64,000 nt of DNA from Allobosea sp. Leaf344 (lineage in GTDB: Bacteria; Pseudomonadota; Alphaproteobacteria; Rhizobiales; Beijerinckiaceae), in assembly GCF_001426225.1 (NCBI RefSeq), contig NZ_LMRT01000009.1:115256-179255 (forward strand). The letters are read 5' to 3'. Below the pieces are notes generated by a model. It was not told the DNA's origin. It saw nothing but the letters and a program-made list of their open reading frames with translations, and did no database searches. This document shows, in pieces, positions 45,714 to 54,424 of this stretch; the first letter of the stretch is position 1; each line of letters starts with the position of its first letter. Both the position numbers and the translations under genes were made by a program.

Positions 45714-46682
45714 ATGACACGGTTTTTCGGCGCCAGGCGCGCTCTCGGCCTCGCCGCCGCGCTGATGGTCGCCATCGCGCCGGCCAGCGCCCGCGCCCAG
45801 GATTTCATCAACGTGCTGACGGGCGGCACCTCGGGCGTCTACTACCCGCTCGGCGTCGCGCTCTCGAAGATCTATGGCGAGAAGGTCAAGAACGCCCGTC
45901 CCACCGTCCAGGCCACCAAGGCCTCGGTCGAGAACCTGCAGCTGCTGCAGCAGGCCAAGGGCGAGGTCGCCTTCACCCTCGGCGATTCCCTCGCCGCCGC
46001 CTGGAAGGGCGATGAGGAAGCCGGCTTCAAGACACCGCTGAAGAAGCTGCGCGGCATCACCGCCATCTACCCCAACTACATCCAGATCGTCGCCTCCAAG
46101 GATAGCGGCATCAAGACGCTCGCCGATCTCAAGGGCAAGCGCCTCTCGGTCGGCGCCCCGAAATCCGGCACCGAACTCAATGCCCGCGCCGTGCTCGCCG
46201 CCGCCGGCATGAGCTACAAGGATCTCAGCAAGGTCGAGTATCTGCCCTTCGCCGAGTCGGTCGAACTGATGAAGAACCGCCAGCTCGACGCGACGCTGCA
46301 ATCGGCCGGCCTCGGCGTCGCCTCGCTGCGCGACCTCGCCACCTCGGTCGAGATCGTCGTCGTCGAAGTGCCCGCCGACGTGGTCGACAAGGCCGGCGCG
46401 CCCTTCGTCAAGGCGACCATCCCCGCCAACACCTACACCGGCCAGACGGCGCCGGTGCCGGCCGCGGCGGTGCTCAACTACCTCGTGACCCATGAGGGCA
46501 TGAAGGAGGAGACGGTCTACGAGATGACCAAGGCGATCTATGAGAACCTCGGTGACCTCAGCGCCGCCCATGCCGCCGCCCGGTCGATCAAGCTGGAAGG
46601 CGCGATGGAGGGCATGCCGATCCCGCTGCATCCCGGTGCCGCGCGCTACCTCAAGGAAAAGGGGCTGAAGGTCGGCTCCTGA
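45714..46682 (+). CDS. TAXI-family TRAP transporter substrate-binding protein
   Basis: A 322-residue periplasmic receptor. The signal RRALGLAAALMVAIAPASARAQ precedes FINVLTGGTSGVYYPLGVALSKIY, the TAXI hallmark, then LQAGLG-like and ELLKNRQLDA-type segments (SVELMKNRQLDATLQSAGLGVASLRDLA). These receptors bind carboxylates such as glutamate or 2-oxoglutarate; the ligand here is unknown. Start ATG 45714 has GGGAGG 4 nt upstream, deciding it over an upstream ATG. It is followed by a hairpin and the fused permease. Confidence 0.93.
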   Translation: MTRFFGARRALGLAAALMVAIAPASARAQDFINVLTGGTSGVYYPLGVALSKIYGEKVKNARPTVQATKASVENLQLLQQAKGEVAFTLGDSLAAAWKGDEEAGFKTPLKKLRGITAIYPNYIQIVASKDSGIKTLADLKGKRLSVGAPKSGTELNARAVLAAAGMSYKDLSKVEYLPFAESVELMKNRQLDATLQSAGLGVASLRDLATSVEIVVVEVPADVVDKAGAPFVKATIPANTYTGQTAPVPAAAVLNYLVTHEGMKEETVYEMTKAIYENLGDLSAAHAAARSIKLEGAMEGMPIPLHPGAARYLKEKGLKVGS

Positions 46683-46710
46683 GCCGTCCCCGCCCGAGTG
46701 AAGCCTGATG

Positions 46711-46737
46711 AACCGTCACCGCGCCGCGGTGGCGGTT
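46711..46737 (+). terminator. Hairpin between TAXI receptor and permease genes (possible attenuator)
   Basis: The arms AACCGTCACCG and CGGTGGCGGTT pair over 11 bp with one G-T wobble and a 5-nt loop, followed by CTGTTT. It lies 28 bp after the receptor stop in a 162-bp gap. It could cut readthrough so that more receptor than permease is made, or protect the receptor mRNA 3' end. Confidence 0.5.
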
Positions 46738-46844
46738 CTGTTTGCGGCGGTGCAGGTCGCGCGCCGGCGGTCTAAGCGGACCCCGCAGCCGGCGCGCCGA
46801 CCAGCCGAAGCCCTGCCCCGACGCCGTGACCGCGAGAACGACCG

Positions 46845-49163
46845 ATGACCAAAGCCAATGAGCGCCCCCTGGCCGTGCCGGACATCGCCGGCGCGACGCA
46901 TGGCGCCGCCCCCGCCCCCTATGACCCCGAACACGGGCTTCCCGCCACCTTCGGCCTCGGCTGGAAGGGGCGGCTGCTGTTCTGGATCGCGGTGGCGTTC
47001 TCGGCCTTCCAGATCGTCACGGCCTTCGGCATTCCGCTCGATCTGCGCCTGGTCCAGTCCCTGCCCTGGCTGACGCCGATCCAGCTGATCCGCGCCGCCT
47101 TCGCCGTCTGGTTCGTCTGGATCATCCTCGGCGCCGCCCGCGGACGGCTGATGGGCGAGGCCGCCCTCGGCTTCCTGATGCTGCTCGCCGCCTTCGAACT
47201 CGTCTCGCTCTATACCGGCACCCTGCCCAATCAGGTGCTGCGCACCGTCCATGTCGGGTTCCTGTGCCTGACCGCCTGCGGCCTGCTCGCCAATGCCGAG
47301 GGCACCTCGGCGGGCGCGCGCCTGTTCTGGTGGGCGGTCGGCGTGCTCGGCTTCGCCATCGGCCTCTATCACTGGTGGAACTATACCGAGCTGGTGAACC
47401 GCGCCGGGGAGTTGACCGAGCTCGACATGGCCGTCGGCCTCGCGGCGCTCGCCGTGCTGTTCCTCCTGGTCTGGCGCGCCATGGGCATCGCCCTGCCGCT
47501 CGTGGCCGGCGCCTTCCTGGCCTATTGCTTCTTCGGCAATCTCCTGCCGGCGCCCTTCAATCATCGCGGTTACGGGCTCGACCAGATCATCGACCAGATG
47601 GCCTTCGGCACGGAAGGGCTCTACGCCACCCCGACGGCGGTCTCGGCCACCTTCATCTTCCTGTTCATCCTGTTCGGTGCCTTCATGGAGCGGGCGGGGG
47701 TGATCGATTTCTTCAACGACATCTCCATGGCCCTGTTCGGCGGCAAGCAGGGCGGGCCGGGCAAGGTCTGCGTCGCCTCCTCGGCGCTGATGGGCACGGT
47801 CTCGGGATCGGGCGTCGCCAATGTCGTCGCCTCCGGCCAGTTCACCATCCCGCTGATGAAGCGCTCGGGCTTCAACGGCGCCTTCGCCGGCGGCGTCGAG
47901 GCGACCTCCTCGATGGGCGGGCAGATCATGCCGCCGGTGATGGGCGCGGTGGCCTTCATCATGGCCGAGACCATCGACGTGCCCTATTCGAAGATCGTCG
48001 AGGCGGCGATCATCCCGGCGCTCCTGTATTTCGCCGCCTGCTATTGGGCGGTGCATCTCGAGGCCGGGAAGCTCGGGCTCCGGGGCCTGCCGAAATCCGA
48101 ACTGCCGAGCGCGCGGGCCGAGCTGAAAAAGAACTGGTATCTGATCGCGCCGCTGCTGGTGCTGGTCTATCTGCTCTTCGCCGGCTTCACTCCGCTGTTC
48201 GCGGGCGCCATCGGCCTCGCGCTCACCGTCGCGCTGATCCTGGCGCTGGCCATCTCGGCCGGGCTCGCCACGCCGGCGCTGCGCATCGCCTTCTGGATCG
48301 GGTTCGGGCTGGTCAGCGCCTTCTCCATGTCGATCAGCATGGCGACCGTGCTGCTGGTGGTGCTGGGACTGATCGTCTGGAACATGTGGCGCGGCGCCTC
48401 CGGCAGGGCGGTGCTGACCTCCTGCGTCGAGGCTCTGGCCGATGGCGCGCGCCAGGCGCTGCCGGTCGGTCTCGCCTGTGCCCTGGTCGGCATCGTGATC
48501 GGCACCATGACCCTGACCGGCATCGGTACCATCTTCGGGTCCTGGCTGATCGGCATCGGCAAGGAGAGCATGTTCCTGGCGCTGGTGCTGACCATGATCT
48601 TCAGCCTGATCCTGGGAATGGGCATCCCGACCATTCCCAACTACATCATCACCTCCTCGCTCGCCGCGCCGATCCTGCTGCAGCTCGACGTGCCGCTGAT
48701 CGTCAGCCACATGTTCGTCTTCTATTTCGGCATCATGGCGGATCTGACCCCGCCCGTGGCCCTGGCCGCTTTCGCGGCCGCGCCCATGGCCAAGGAATCC
48801 GGCATGAAGATCGGCGTCCAGGCGGTGAAGATCGCGCTGCCGGGCTTCGTCGTGCCCTATATGGCGGTCTATGACCCGACCCTGATGCTGCAGCCGGTCG
48901 CGGGGCTGGACGGCGCGGGATATTGGCTCGCCGTCGCCTATATCGTCACCAAGGCCACGCTGGCCATGGTGCTGTGGGGCGCGGCCTTCGTCGGCCAGGG
49001 CATGCGACCGCTGGCCTTATGGGAGCGGGCCCTGGCGATCGTCGCCGCCGGCCTGCTCGTCGCCGCCGTGCCGCTGACCGACGAGCTCGGCTTCGCCCTC
49101 GCGATTCTGTTCGTCGCGCAGCATGTCTGGCGCAGCAGGGCCGCGGCCCGACAGGCCGCATGA
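46845..49163 (+). CDS. TAXI-type TRAP transporter fused permease (DctQM)
   Basis: A 772-residue inner-membrane protein of the 4TM/12TM fused type. The N-terminal portion (LLFWIAVAFSAFQIVTAF onward, about 40-200) is the small DctQ-like domain. The DctM-like domain follows with FLFILFGAFMERAGVIDFFNDISMALFGGKQGGPGKVCVASSALMGTVSGSGVANVVASGQFTIPLMKRSGF, the strongly conserved TRAP pore segment, and LILGMGIPTIPNYIITSSLAAPIL. Sodium-driven uptake of a carboxylate is typical. It overlaps the DUF1850 gene by 4 bp. Confidence 0.95.
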   Translation: MTKANERPLAVPDIAGATHGAAPAPYDPEHGLPATFGLGWKGRLLFWIAVAFSAFQIVTAFGIPLDLRLVQSLPWLTPIQLIRAAFAVWFVWIILGAARGRLMGEAALGFLMLLAAFELVSLYTGTLPNQVLRTVHVGFLCLTACGLLANAEGTSAGARLFWWAVGVLGFAIGLYHWWNYTELVNRAGELTELDMAVGLAALAVLFLLVWRAMGIALPLVAGAFLAYCFFGNLLPAPFNHRGYGLDQIIDQMAFGTEGLYATPTAVSATFIFLFILFGAFMERAGVIDFFNDISMALFGGKQGGPGKVCVASSALMGTVSGSGVANVVASGQFTIPLMKRSGFNGAFAGGVEATSSMGGQIMPPVMGAVAFIMAETIDVPYSKIVEAAIIPALLYFAACYWAVHLEAGKLGLRGLPKSELPSARAELKKNWYLIAPLLVLVYLLFAGFTPLFAGAIGLALTVALILALAISAGLATPALRIAFWIGFGLVSAFSMSISMATVLLVVLGLIVWNMWRGASGRAVLTSCVEALADGARQALPVGLACALVGIVIGTMTLTGIGTIFGSWLIGIGKESMFLALVLTMIFSLILGMGIPTIPNYIITSSLAAPILLQLDVPLIVSHMFVFYFGIMADLTPPVALAAFAAAPMAKESGMKIGVQAVKIALPGFVVPYMAVYDPTLMLQPVAGLDGAGYWLAVAYIVTKATLAMVLWGAAFVGQGMRPLALWERALAIVAAGLLVAAVPLTDELGFALAILFVAQHVWRSRAAARQAA

Positions 49164-49525
49164 GCCTGTGCCTGGCCGCCGGCGCCCTTCTGGTCTCGCT
49201 CGGCGCCAGCGAGATCACGCTGAGCTGGCGCCATTCCGTGCAGAAGACGCTGTGGGAGGAGGTCTGGCGCGCCGAGCCCGGTGGCGTCAGGCTGGTCGAG
49301 GCGCGGATCCAGGGCTCCGGCGCCGGCATGGACCCGCCGCCGGATGCGGTGCTGCGCGACGGCTTCTGGCGCTGGACCCTGCGTCTGCCGGTTCAGGCCG
49401 AGATCGTGATGCGCCGCTCCGGCGCCACCGCCGATTGGCGGGTCTGCAGCGAAGGCCGATGCCGGCCGATGGGGGATTACCTGCCGGAGGCGGCCGATCC
49501 GGTGACGCTGCGGCCCTGCGGATGA
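49160..49525 (+). CDS. DUF1850 protein associated with TAXI-TRAP transporters
   Basis: A 121-residue protein with a hydrophobic N-terminus (LCLAAGALLVSLGA) that may be a signal or anchor. The DUF1850 pattern is clear: ITLSWRHSVQKTLWEEVWRAEPGGVRLVEARIQGSGAGMDPPPDAVLRDGFWRW. The family is nearly always next to TAXI-TRAP permease genes, as here, with ATG 49160 overlapping the permease stop. Its role in the transporter is unknown. Two cysteines (VCSEGRC) near residue 98 could pair. Confidence 0.88.
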   Translation: MSLCLAAGALLVSLGASEITLSWRHSVQKTLWEEVWRAEPGGVRLVEARIQGSGAGMDPPPDAVLRDGFWRWTLRLPVQAEIVMRRSGATADWRVCSEGRCRPMGDYLPEAADPVTLRPCG

Positions 49526-49527
49526 GC

Positions 49528-49767
49528 TCAGCCGCGCTCGCTCAGCCGCTCGACCTTGAGGACGCGGCGCATCAGGTTGAGCAGCGCATAGGCCGCCAGG
49601 ATCGCGAAGGCTGCCATCAGCACATAACCGATGACGGGCCCGAGTTCGAACAGCCCGGCCAGGGCCCAGCCCGAGGCCAGAGCCACGCCGAACAGCTCGA
49701 CCGCGACGAGGACGCCGAGCGAGACGACCAGGATCAGGTTGCGCCAATTGGTGCGCTTGTCAGCCAT
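49528..49767 (-). CDS. Small two-helix membrane protein
   Basis: A 79-residue protein. LILVVSLGVLVAVELFGVALASGWALAGLF and GPVIGYVLMAAFAILAAYALL give two hydrophobic helices, with a basic/charged C-terminus LMRRVLKVERLSERG. No family is recognised. The frame is complete and convergent with the DUF1850 gene (gap 2 bp). Frame use is normal, so I think it is real, but no homology supports it. Confidence 0.6.
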   Translation of the reverse strand: MADKRTNWRNLILVVSLGVLVAVELFGVALASGWALAGLFELGPVIGYVLMAAFAILAAYALLNLMRRVLKVERLSERG

Positions 49768-49925
49768 GTCTCGGATCCTCGCAGTCTGAACCGGCCTTCG
49801 CCGCCGCCTGAGCCCACACGATGCGTGGCACGCCGGCCCGCCGCTCTAGCGGAGCCTCGCGTGTCATGCAACAAAATCGCGCCTTCCGGCACATGGTCCC
49901 TGCATCCCCGCTTGAAAAGTCCCTG

Positions 49926-51515
49926 ATGATCGAATCGCCTGTCTTCGCCTCCGCCGCCGTCGCCGCACCCCATCATTCCGCCTCCGAAGCCGGGCGCGCC
50001 GTCCTCGCCGAGGGCGGCAACGCGATCGAGGCGATGGTCGCCATGGCCGCGACGATCGCCGTCGTCTACCCGCATATGAACGCCATCGGCGGCGACGGCT
50101 TCTGGCTGGTGCACCAGCCCGGGGGCAAGGTGCAGGCGATCGAGGCCTGCGGCCCCGCCGGCCGCCTCGCCACCATCGCCCGCTATCGCGAAAAGGGCCA
50201 TGACAGCATCCCATCGCGCGGGGCCGACGCCGCGGTGACGGTGGCCGGCGCGATCGGCGGCTGGCAGGCCGCGCTCGGCCTCTCCGCTTCGCTGGGGGGC
50301 CGGATGCCGCTGGCCGACATCCTCTCCGACGCCATCCGCCATTGCCGCGAGGGCTACCCCGTCTCCGCCTCCGAGGCCCGGACTTGGCCCAATGATCTGG
50401 AGGCGACCCGCGAGGCGGCGGGCTTCTCCAGCTTCTTCTGGCCCGGTGGCGAGCGCCCTAAAGAGGGCGACTTGCGCCGGCCCGAAGCGCTCGGCGCCAC
50501 CTTCGCCCATCTCGCCGCTGCCGGGCTGGACGATTTCTACCGTGGCGATATCGGCCGCGAGATCGCCGCCGACCTCGCCCGTCTCGGCGCCCCCGTCACC
50601 CGCGAGGACATGCAGGCCTATCGGGCGGCTCTGGTCCAGCCGCTCTCGATCCGCCTCGGCGACCTCACCGTCTACAATGTCCCGCCCCCGACGCAGGGCC
50701 TCGCCTCGCTGCTCATCCTCGGCATCTTCGAGCAGCTCGGCGTGCAGCGCGCCGATAGTTTCGAGCATATTCATGGGCTGGTCGAGGCGACGAAGCGCGC
50801 TTTCCTGATCCGCGACCGCCACGTCACCGACCCCGCCTTCATGACGAGCGACCCGGCCGGCTTCCTCACCGATGCGGTCTTCGCCCGCGAGGCGGCGGCG
50901 ATCGACAGGAAGCGCGCCGCCCCCTGGCCGCCGCGGGACGGCAAGGGCGACACCATCTGGATGGGCGCCATCGACGGCGACGGCCTCGCCGTCTCCTACA
51001 TTCAGTCGATCTACTGGGAATATGGCGCGGGCATCATCCTGCCGCAGACCGGGATCAACTGGCAGAATCGCGGCGTGTCCTTCTCGCTCGATCCGCAGGC
51101 GACCAACCCGCTGACCCCCGGCCGCAAGCCGTTCCATACGCTGAACCCGGCGCTGGCGCGCTTCGCCGACGGCCGGGTGATGAGCTATGGCGCCATGGGC
51201 GGCGACGGCCAGCCGCAATTCCAGGCCCAGCTTCTCAGCCGCTACCGCTTCGGCTGGAATCCGGCGGCGGCGGTCGACGCGCCGCGCTTCCTGTTCGGCA
51301 AGACCTGGGGCGCCGGCTCGACCTCGCTGAAGATGGAGAGCCGCTTCGACCCGATGCTGCTCGCCCGCCTCACCGCCGCGGGCCACCCGGTGGAAGAGTA
51401 CAGCGAGGCCTATTCCGATCAGTTCGGCCATGCCGGTATGCTGGTGAAACATCCGAAGGGGCGGGTCGAGGCGGCTCACGACCCCCGCTCGGATGGCGAT
51501 GCGAGAGGGCTCTGA
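49926..51515 (+). CDS. Gamma-glutamyltransferase family protein (Ntn hydrolase)
   Basis: A 529-residue protein of the GGT family. N-terminal ASEAGRAVLAEGGNAIEAMVAMAATIAVVYPHMNAIGGDGFWLVH is diagnostic. The nucleophile Thr that starts the small subunit is expected in KGDTIWMGAIDGDGLAVSYIQS, where the usual TTH is TIW, a departure from classic GGT. MSYGAMGGDGQPQFQAQ is the later family motif. No signal peptide is evident, so it is likely cytoplasmic, like YwrD-type members. ATG 49926 fits the family start. It lies 4 bp before an amidase gene. Confidence 0.9.
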   Translation: MIESPVFASAAVAAPHHSASEAGRAVLAEGGNAIEAMVAMAATIAVVYPHMNAIGGDGFWLVHQPGGKVQAIEACGPAGRLATIARYREKGHDSIPSRGADAAVTVAGAIGGWQAALGLSASLGGRMPLADILSDAIRHCREGYPVSASEARTWPNDLEATREAAGFSSFFWPGGERPKEGDLRRPEALGATFAHLAAAGLDDFYRGDIGREIAADLARLGAPVTREDMQAYRAALVQPLSIRLGDLTVYNVPPPTQGLASLLILGIFEQLGVQRADSFEHIHGLVEATKRAFLIRDRHVTDPAFMTSDPAGFLTDAVFAREAAAIDRKRAAPWPPRDGKGDTIWMGAIDGDGLAVSYIQSIYWEYGAGIILPQTGINWQNRGVSFSLDPQATNPLTPGRKPFHTLNPALARFADGRVMSYGAMGGDGQPQFQAQLLSRYRFGWNPAAAVDAPRFLFGKTWGAGSTSLKMESRFDPMLLARLTAAGHPVEEYSEAYSDQFGHAGMLVKHPKGRVEAAHDPRSDGDARGL

Positions 51516-51519
51516 GACC

Positions 51520-52716
51520 ATGCCTATCGACGATCCTTTCCGCTGCTTCGTTCCCTATCCCGACGTCCCGGTGAAACAGGCGAGCTCCGGCCCGCTCGCC
51601 GGGCTGACGCTCGCGGTCAAGGACCTGTTCGACGTCAAGGGCTATCCCACCGGGGCCGGGCAGCCGCTGGTGCTGGCGCAATCGGGCATCAAGACCAGGA
51701 CCGCGCCGGTGGTGAAGGCCCTGCTCGAGGCCGGCGCCCGCTTCGTCGGCAAGACGCATACGGACGAGCTCGCCTTTTCGCTGAACGGCAAGAACGCGCA
51801 TTTCGGCGCGCCGATCAATCCGGCGGCGCCCGACCGCATCACCGGCGGCTCCTCCTCCGGCTCGATGGCGGCGGTCGCCGGGCGGCTGGCGGATATCGCG
51901 CTGGGCTCCGATACCGGCGGCTCGGTGCGGGCTCCGGCGAGCTATGGCGGGATCTTCGGCATCAGACCGACCCATGGCCGGCTGCCCCTGAAGCTGACCT
52001 GGCCGCTCTCAGAGAGTCTCGACACGCCGGGCTGGTTCGCCCGCGACGGCGAGACCCTGGCCCGCGTCGGCGAGGTGCTCTTCGGCAAGGATCGCACCGT
52101 CCTGCCCGCCAAGCCGCGCATGTTGCTGGCCGGCGACATGTTCGCCCAGGCCGTGGCGGATGCCGAGACGATCCTGCGCAATGTCGTGCAGCGCGCCGTG
52201 CCGGTGCTGGGCCAGCCCGAGACGGTGAAGGCGGCGCGCGATCTCGATTCGCTGTATTGGGCCTTCCGCTGGATCCAGGGGCGCGAGGCCTGGCTCTCGG
52301 ACGGGGAATTGATCGAGCGTTTCGCTCCGCCGCTCGGTCCGGGCGTGGCGGAACGCTTCGCATTCTCCAAATCGGTGACGGACGAGGAATACGAGAAGGC
52401 CGGCGCGGTGCGGAAGGTGTTTCGCAGCAAGCTGGCGCGCCTGCTCGACAGCGACGGCGTGCTGCTGCTGCCGACGGTGCCCGATATCGCGCCGCTGGTC
52501 ACGGCGCAGGAGCCGGAGCTCGATGATTTCCGCAACCGCGCCCTGAGATTGCTCTGCCTCGCCGGGCTTTCCGGCTTTCCGCAGGTGACGATGCCGGTGG
52601 CGCAGCGCGAGGGCGCGCCGCTCGGCCTGTCGCTGATCGGGCCGAAGGGCTCGGACAAATCGCTGATCGCCTTCGCCATCCGCTTCGAGCGCGCCGCCCG
52701 CGCGCGGATCGCTTGA
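51520..52716 (+). CDS. Amidase signature-family amidase
   Basis: A 398-residue amidase of the Ser-cisSer-Lys type that would hydrolyse amides to acids and ammonia. The catalytic lysine is in [19 protein letters not shown]; the Gly/Ser-rich core is [48 protein letters not shown], containing cis-Ser and the nucleophile Ser in DTGGSVR. Start ATG 51520 ([14 protein letters not shown]). It is 61 bp upstream of nitrile hydratase alpha, so the product amide of that enzyme is the obvious substrate, as in classic nitrile operons. Confidence 0.93.
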   Translation: MPIDDPFRCFVPYPDVPVKQASSGPLAGLTLAVKDLFDVKGYPTGAGQPLVLAQSGIKTRTAPVVKALLEAGARFVGKTHTDELAFSLNGKNAHFGAPINPAAPDRITGGSSSGSMAAVAGRLADIALGSDTGGSVRAPASYGGIFGIRPTHGRLPLKLTWPLSESLDTPGWFARDGETLARVGEVLFGKDRTVLPAKPRMLLAGDMFAQAVADAETILRNVVQRAVPVLGQPETVKAARDLDSLYWAFRWIQGREAWLSDGELIERFAPPLGPGVAERFAFSKSVTDEEYEKAGAVRKVFRSKLARLLDSDGVLLLPTVPDIAPLVTAQEPELDDFRNRALRLLCLAGLSGFPQVTMPVAQREGAPLGLSLIGPKGSDKSLIAFAIRFERAARARIA

Positions 52717-52777
52717 TGGCGGGGGCGCGAGGCTTCAGGATGGAAAAGCCCGATCCAGCCATGCCCGGGAGCCTGCG

Positions 52778-53401
52778 ATGAGCGGACATCACCACCACGA
52801 TCACGACCACGACAATCACCTCGCGCCGATCGAGGCGCGGGTGAAGGCGCTGGAATCGCTGATGGTCGCCAAGGGCTATGTCGACCCGGCGGCGCTCGAT
52901 GCGATCATCGACAGCTACGAGACCAGGATCGGCCCGCGCAACGGCGCCCGCGTGGTGGCGCGCGCCTGGTCGGACGAGGCTTTCGCCGCGCGGCTGCGGG
53001 AGGACGGCACGGCGGCCGTGGCCGAGCTCGGCTATGGCGGGCGCGGCGGCGAGCACATCATCGCCTGTTTCAATTCGCCGGAAGAGCACAATCTGATCGT
53101 CTGCACCCTCTGCTCCTGCTATCCCTGGCCGGTGCTCGGTTTGCCGCCGGTCTGGTACAAATCCCCGCCCTATCGCTCCAAGGCTGTGATCGATCCGCGC
53201 GGCGTGCTCGCGGATTTCGGGCTGACCCTGCCGGAAGGGCAGCGCATCCGGGTCTGGGATTCCACCGCCGAGACCCGTTTCATCGTCATTCCCATGCGCC
53301 CCGCCGGGACCGAAGGCTGGTCGGAAGACCGGCTCGCCGCCATCGTGACGCGCGACAGCATGATCGGCACCGGGCTGCCCGCGGTCGGAGAGGCCCGATG
53401 A
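52778..53401 (+). CDS. nthA: Nitrile hydratase alpha subunit, cobalt type
   Basis: A 207-residue metal-binding subunit that hydrates nitriles to amides. The claw motif C-T-L-C-S-C is at residues 109-114 ([17 protein letters not shown]). Thr110 marks the cobalt type (iron enzymes have Ser), and Cys112/Cys114 are the ones oxidised to sulfinic/sulfenic acid in known enzymes. The N-terminus has [11 protein letters not shown] at residues 4-14, a His/Asp tail that could hold metal. The stop overlaps the beta-subunit start. A relationship to thiocyanate hydrolase gamma is less likely given the order alpha-beta-accessory. Confidence 0.95.
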   Translation: MSGHHHHDHDHDNHLAPIEARVKALESLMVAKGYVDPAALDAIIDSYETRIGPRNGARVVARAWSDEAFAARLREDGTAAVAELGYGGRGGEHIIACFNSPEEHNLIVCTLCSCYPWPVLGLPPVWYKSPPYRSKAVIDPRGVLADFGLTLPEGQRIRVWDSTAETRFIVIPMRPAGTEGWSEDRLAAIVTRDSMIGTGLPAVGEAR

Positions 53402-54057
53402 ACGGCGCGCAGGATCTCGGCGGCCAGATGGGGTTCGGCCCGGTCAGGCCGGGGCCGGACGAGCCGATCTTCCACGCCGATTGGGAGAAGCGCGTGCTGG
53501 CGCTGAACGTCGCGGCCGGCGCGATGGGCCAATGGAGCATCGACGAGAGCCGCCATGCGCGGGAAAGCCTTCCGCCCGCCGATTATCTCGCCTTCAGCTA
53601 CTACCAGATCTGGCTGGCCGGCCTGCAGAAGCTGCTGCTCGCCCATGGCTTCGTCACCCCTGACGAATTGGCGCAGGGCGAGGCTCTCACCGCCCCCAGG
53701 CAGCCGAAGCGCGTGCTGAAGGGCGAGGAGGTGGCGGCCGTGCTGCGCCGCGGCTTCCCCTATGAGCGGCCCGCCACGGCGCCGGCGCGTTTCGCGGTCG
53801 GCGACAGGGTGCGCACCATCGTCATGCATCCGAGCCACCATACGCGCCTGCCCCGCTATGCCCGCGGCAAGCAGGGCGTGATCGCGCGCGTCAGCGGCTG
53901 CCATGTCTTTCCCGATACGGGCGCGCATGGCGCGGCGGAAACGGCGCAATGGCTCTACACGGTGGTGTTCACCGGGCCGGAACTCTGGGGCCGCGACGGC
54001 GATCCGGGCGCGAGCGTCAGCATCGAAGCCTGGGAGAGCTATCTTGAGCCGGCCTGA
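53398..54057 (+). CDS. nthB: Nitrile hydratase beta subunit
   Basis: A 219-residue partner of the alpha subunit that shapes the active site. Its start [35 protein letters not shown] is the family signature. The C-terminal SH3-like barrel has [47 protein letters not shown] and [15 protein letters not shown]. It overlaps nthA by 4 bp and the accessory gene by 14 bp. Confidence 0.95.
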   Translation: MNGAQDLGGQMGFGPVRPGPDEPIFHADWEKRVLALNVAAGAMGQWSIDESRHARESLPPADYLAFSYYQIWLAGLQKLLLAHGFVTPDELAQGEALTAPRQPKRVLKGEEVAAVLRRGFPYERPATAPARFAVGDRVRTIVMHPSHHTRLPRYARGKQGVIARVSGCHVFPDTGAHGAAETAQWLYTVVFTGPELWGRDGDPGASVSIEAWESYLEPA

Positions 54058-54424
54058 CCCCGGCCTCGCGCTGGCGGCGGATACGCCGATCCCCCGCGAC
54101 GCGGATGGACCGGTCTTCGCCGAACCCTGGCAGGCGCAGGCCTTCGCGCTGGTCGTCGCCTTGCAGGCGCAGGGCGTCTTCACCGCCGCGGAATGGGCGC
54201 AGGCGCTCGGCGCGGAAATCCGCGAGGCGGTCGCCGCCGGCGGCTGCCGGGACGGCTCGGACTATTACGAGCGCTGGTGCGAGGCGCTGGAGCATCTCCT
54301 GATCGCCAAGGGCCTGGCCTCGCATGACGGCGTCGACGCGCTGGCCGCGTCCTGGGCACGGGCGGCGGAGGCGACCCCGCATGGCCAGCCGATCCGGCTG
54401 GAGAACGACCCGCTGCGCGGCTAG
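54044..54424 (+). CDS. Nitrile hydratase accessory protein
   Basis: A 126-residue protein of the nitrile hydratase accessory/activator family, needed for cobalt loading in related systems. It contains DGPVFAEPWQAQAFALVVALQAQGVFTAAEWAQALGAEI, resembling a beta-subunit N-terminal half, and SDYYERWCEALEHLLIAKGL. There is no ATG. A TTG at 54044 inside the end of nthB is chosen because it begins the homologous stretch and couples translation. The next plausible starts are inside the domain. Its stop shares CTAG with the convergent transporter gene. Confidence 0.85.
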   Translation: MSRPDPGLALAADTPIPRDADGPVFAEPWQAQAFALVVALQAQGVFTAAEWAQALGAEIREAVAAGGCRDGSDYYERWCEALEHLLIAKGLASHDGVDALAASWARAAEATPHGQPIRLENDPLRG

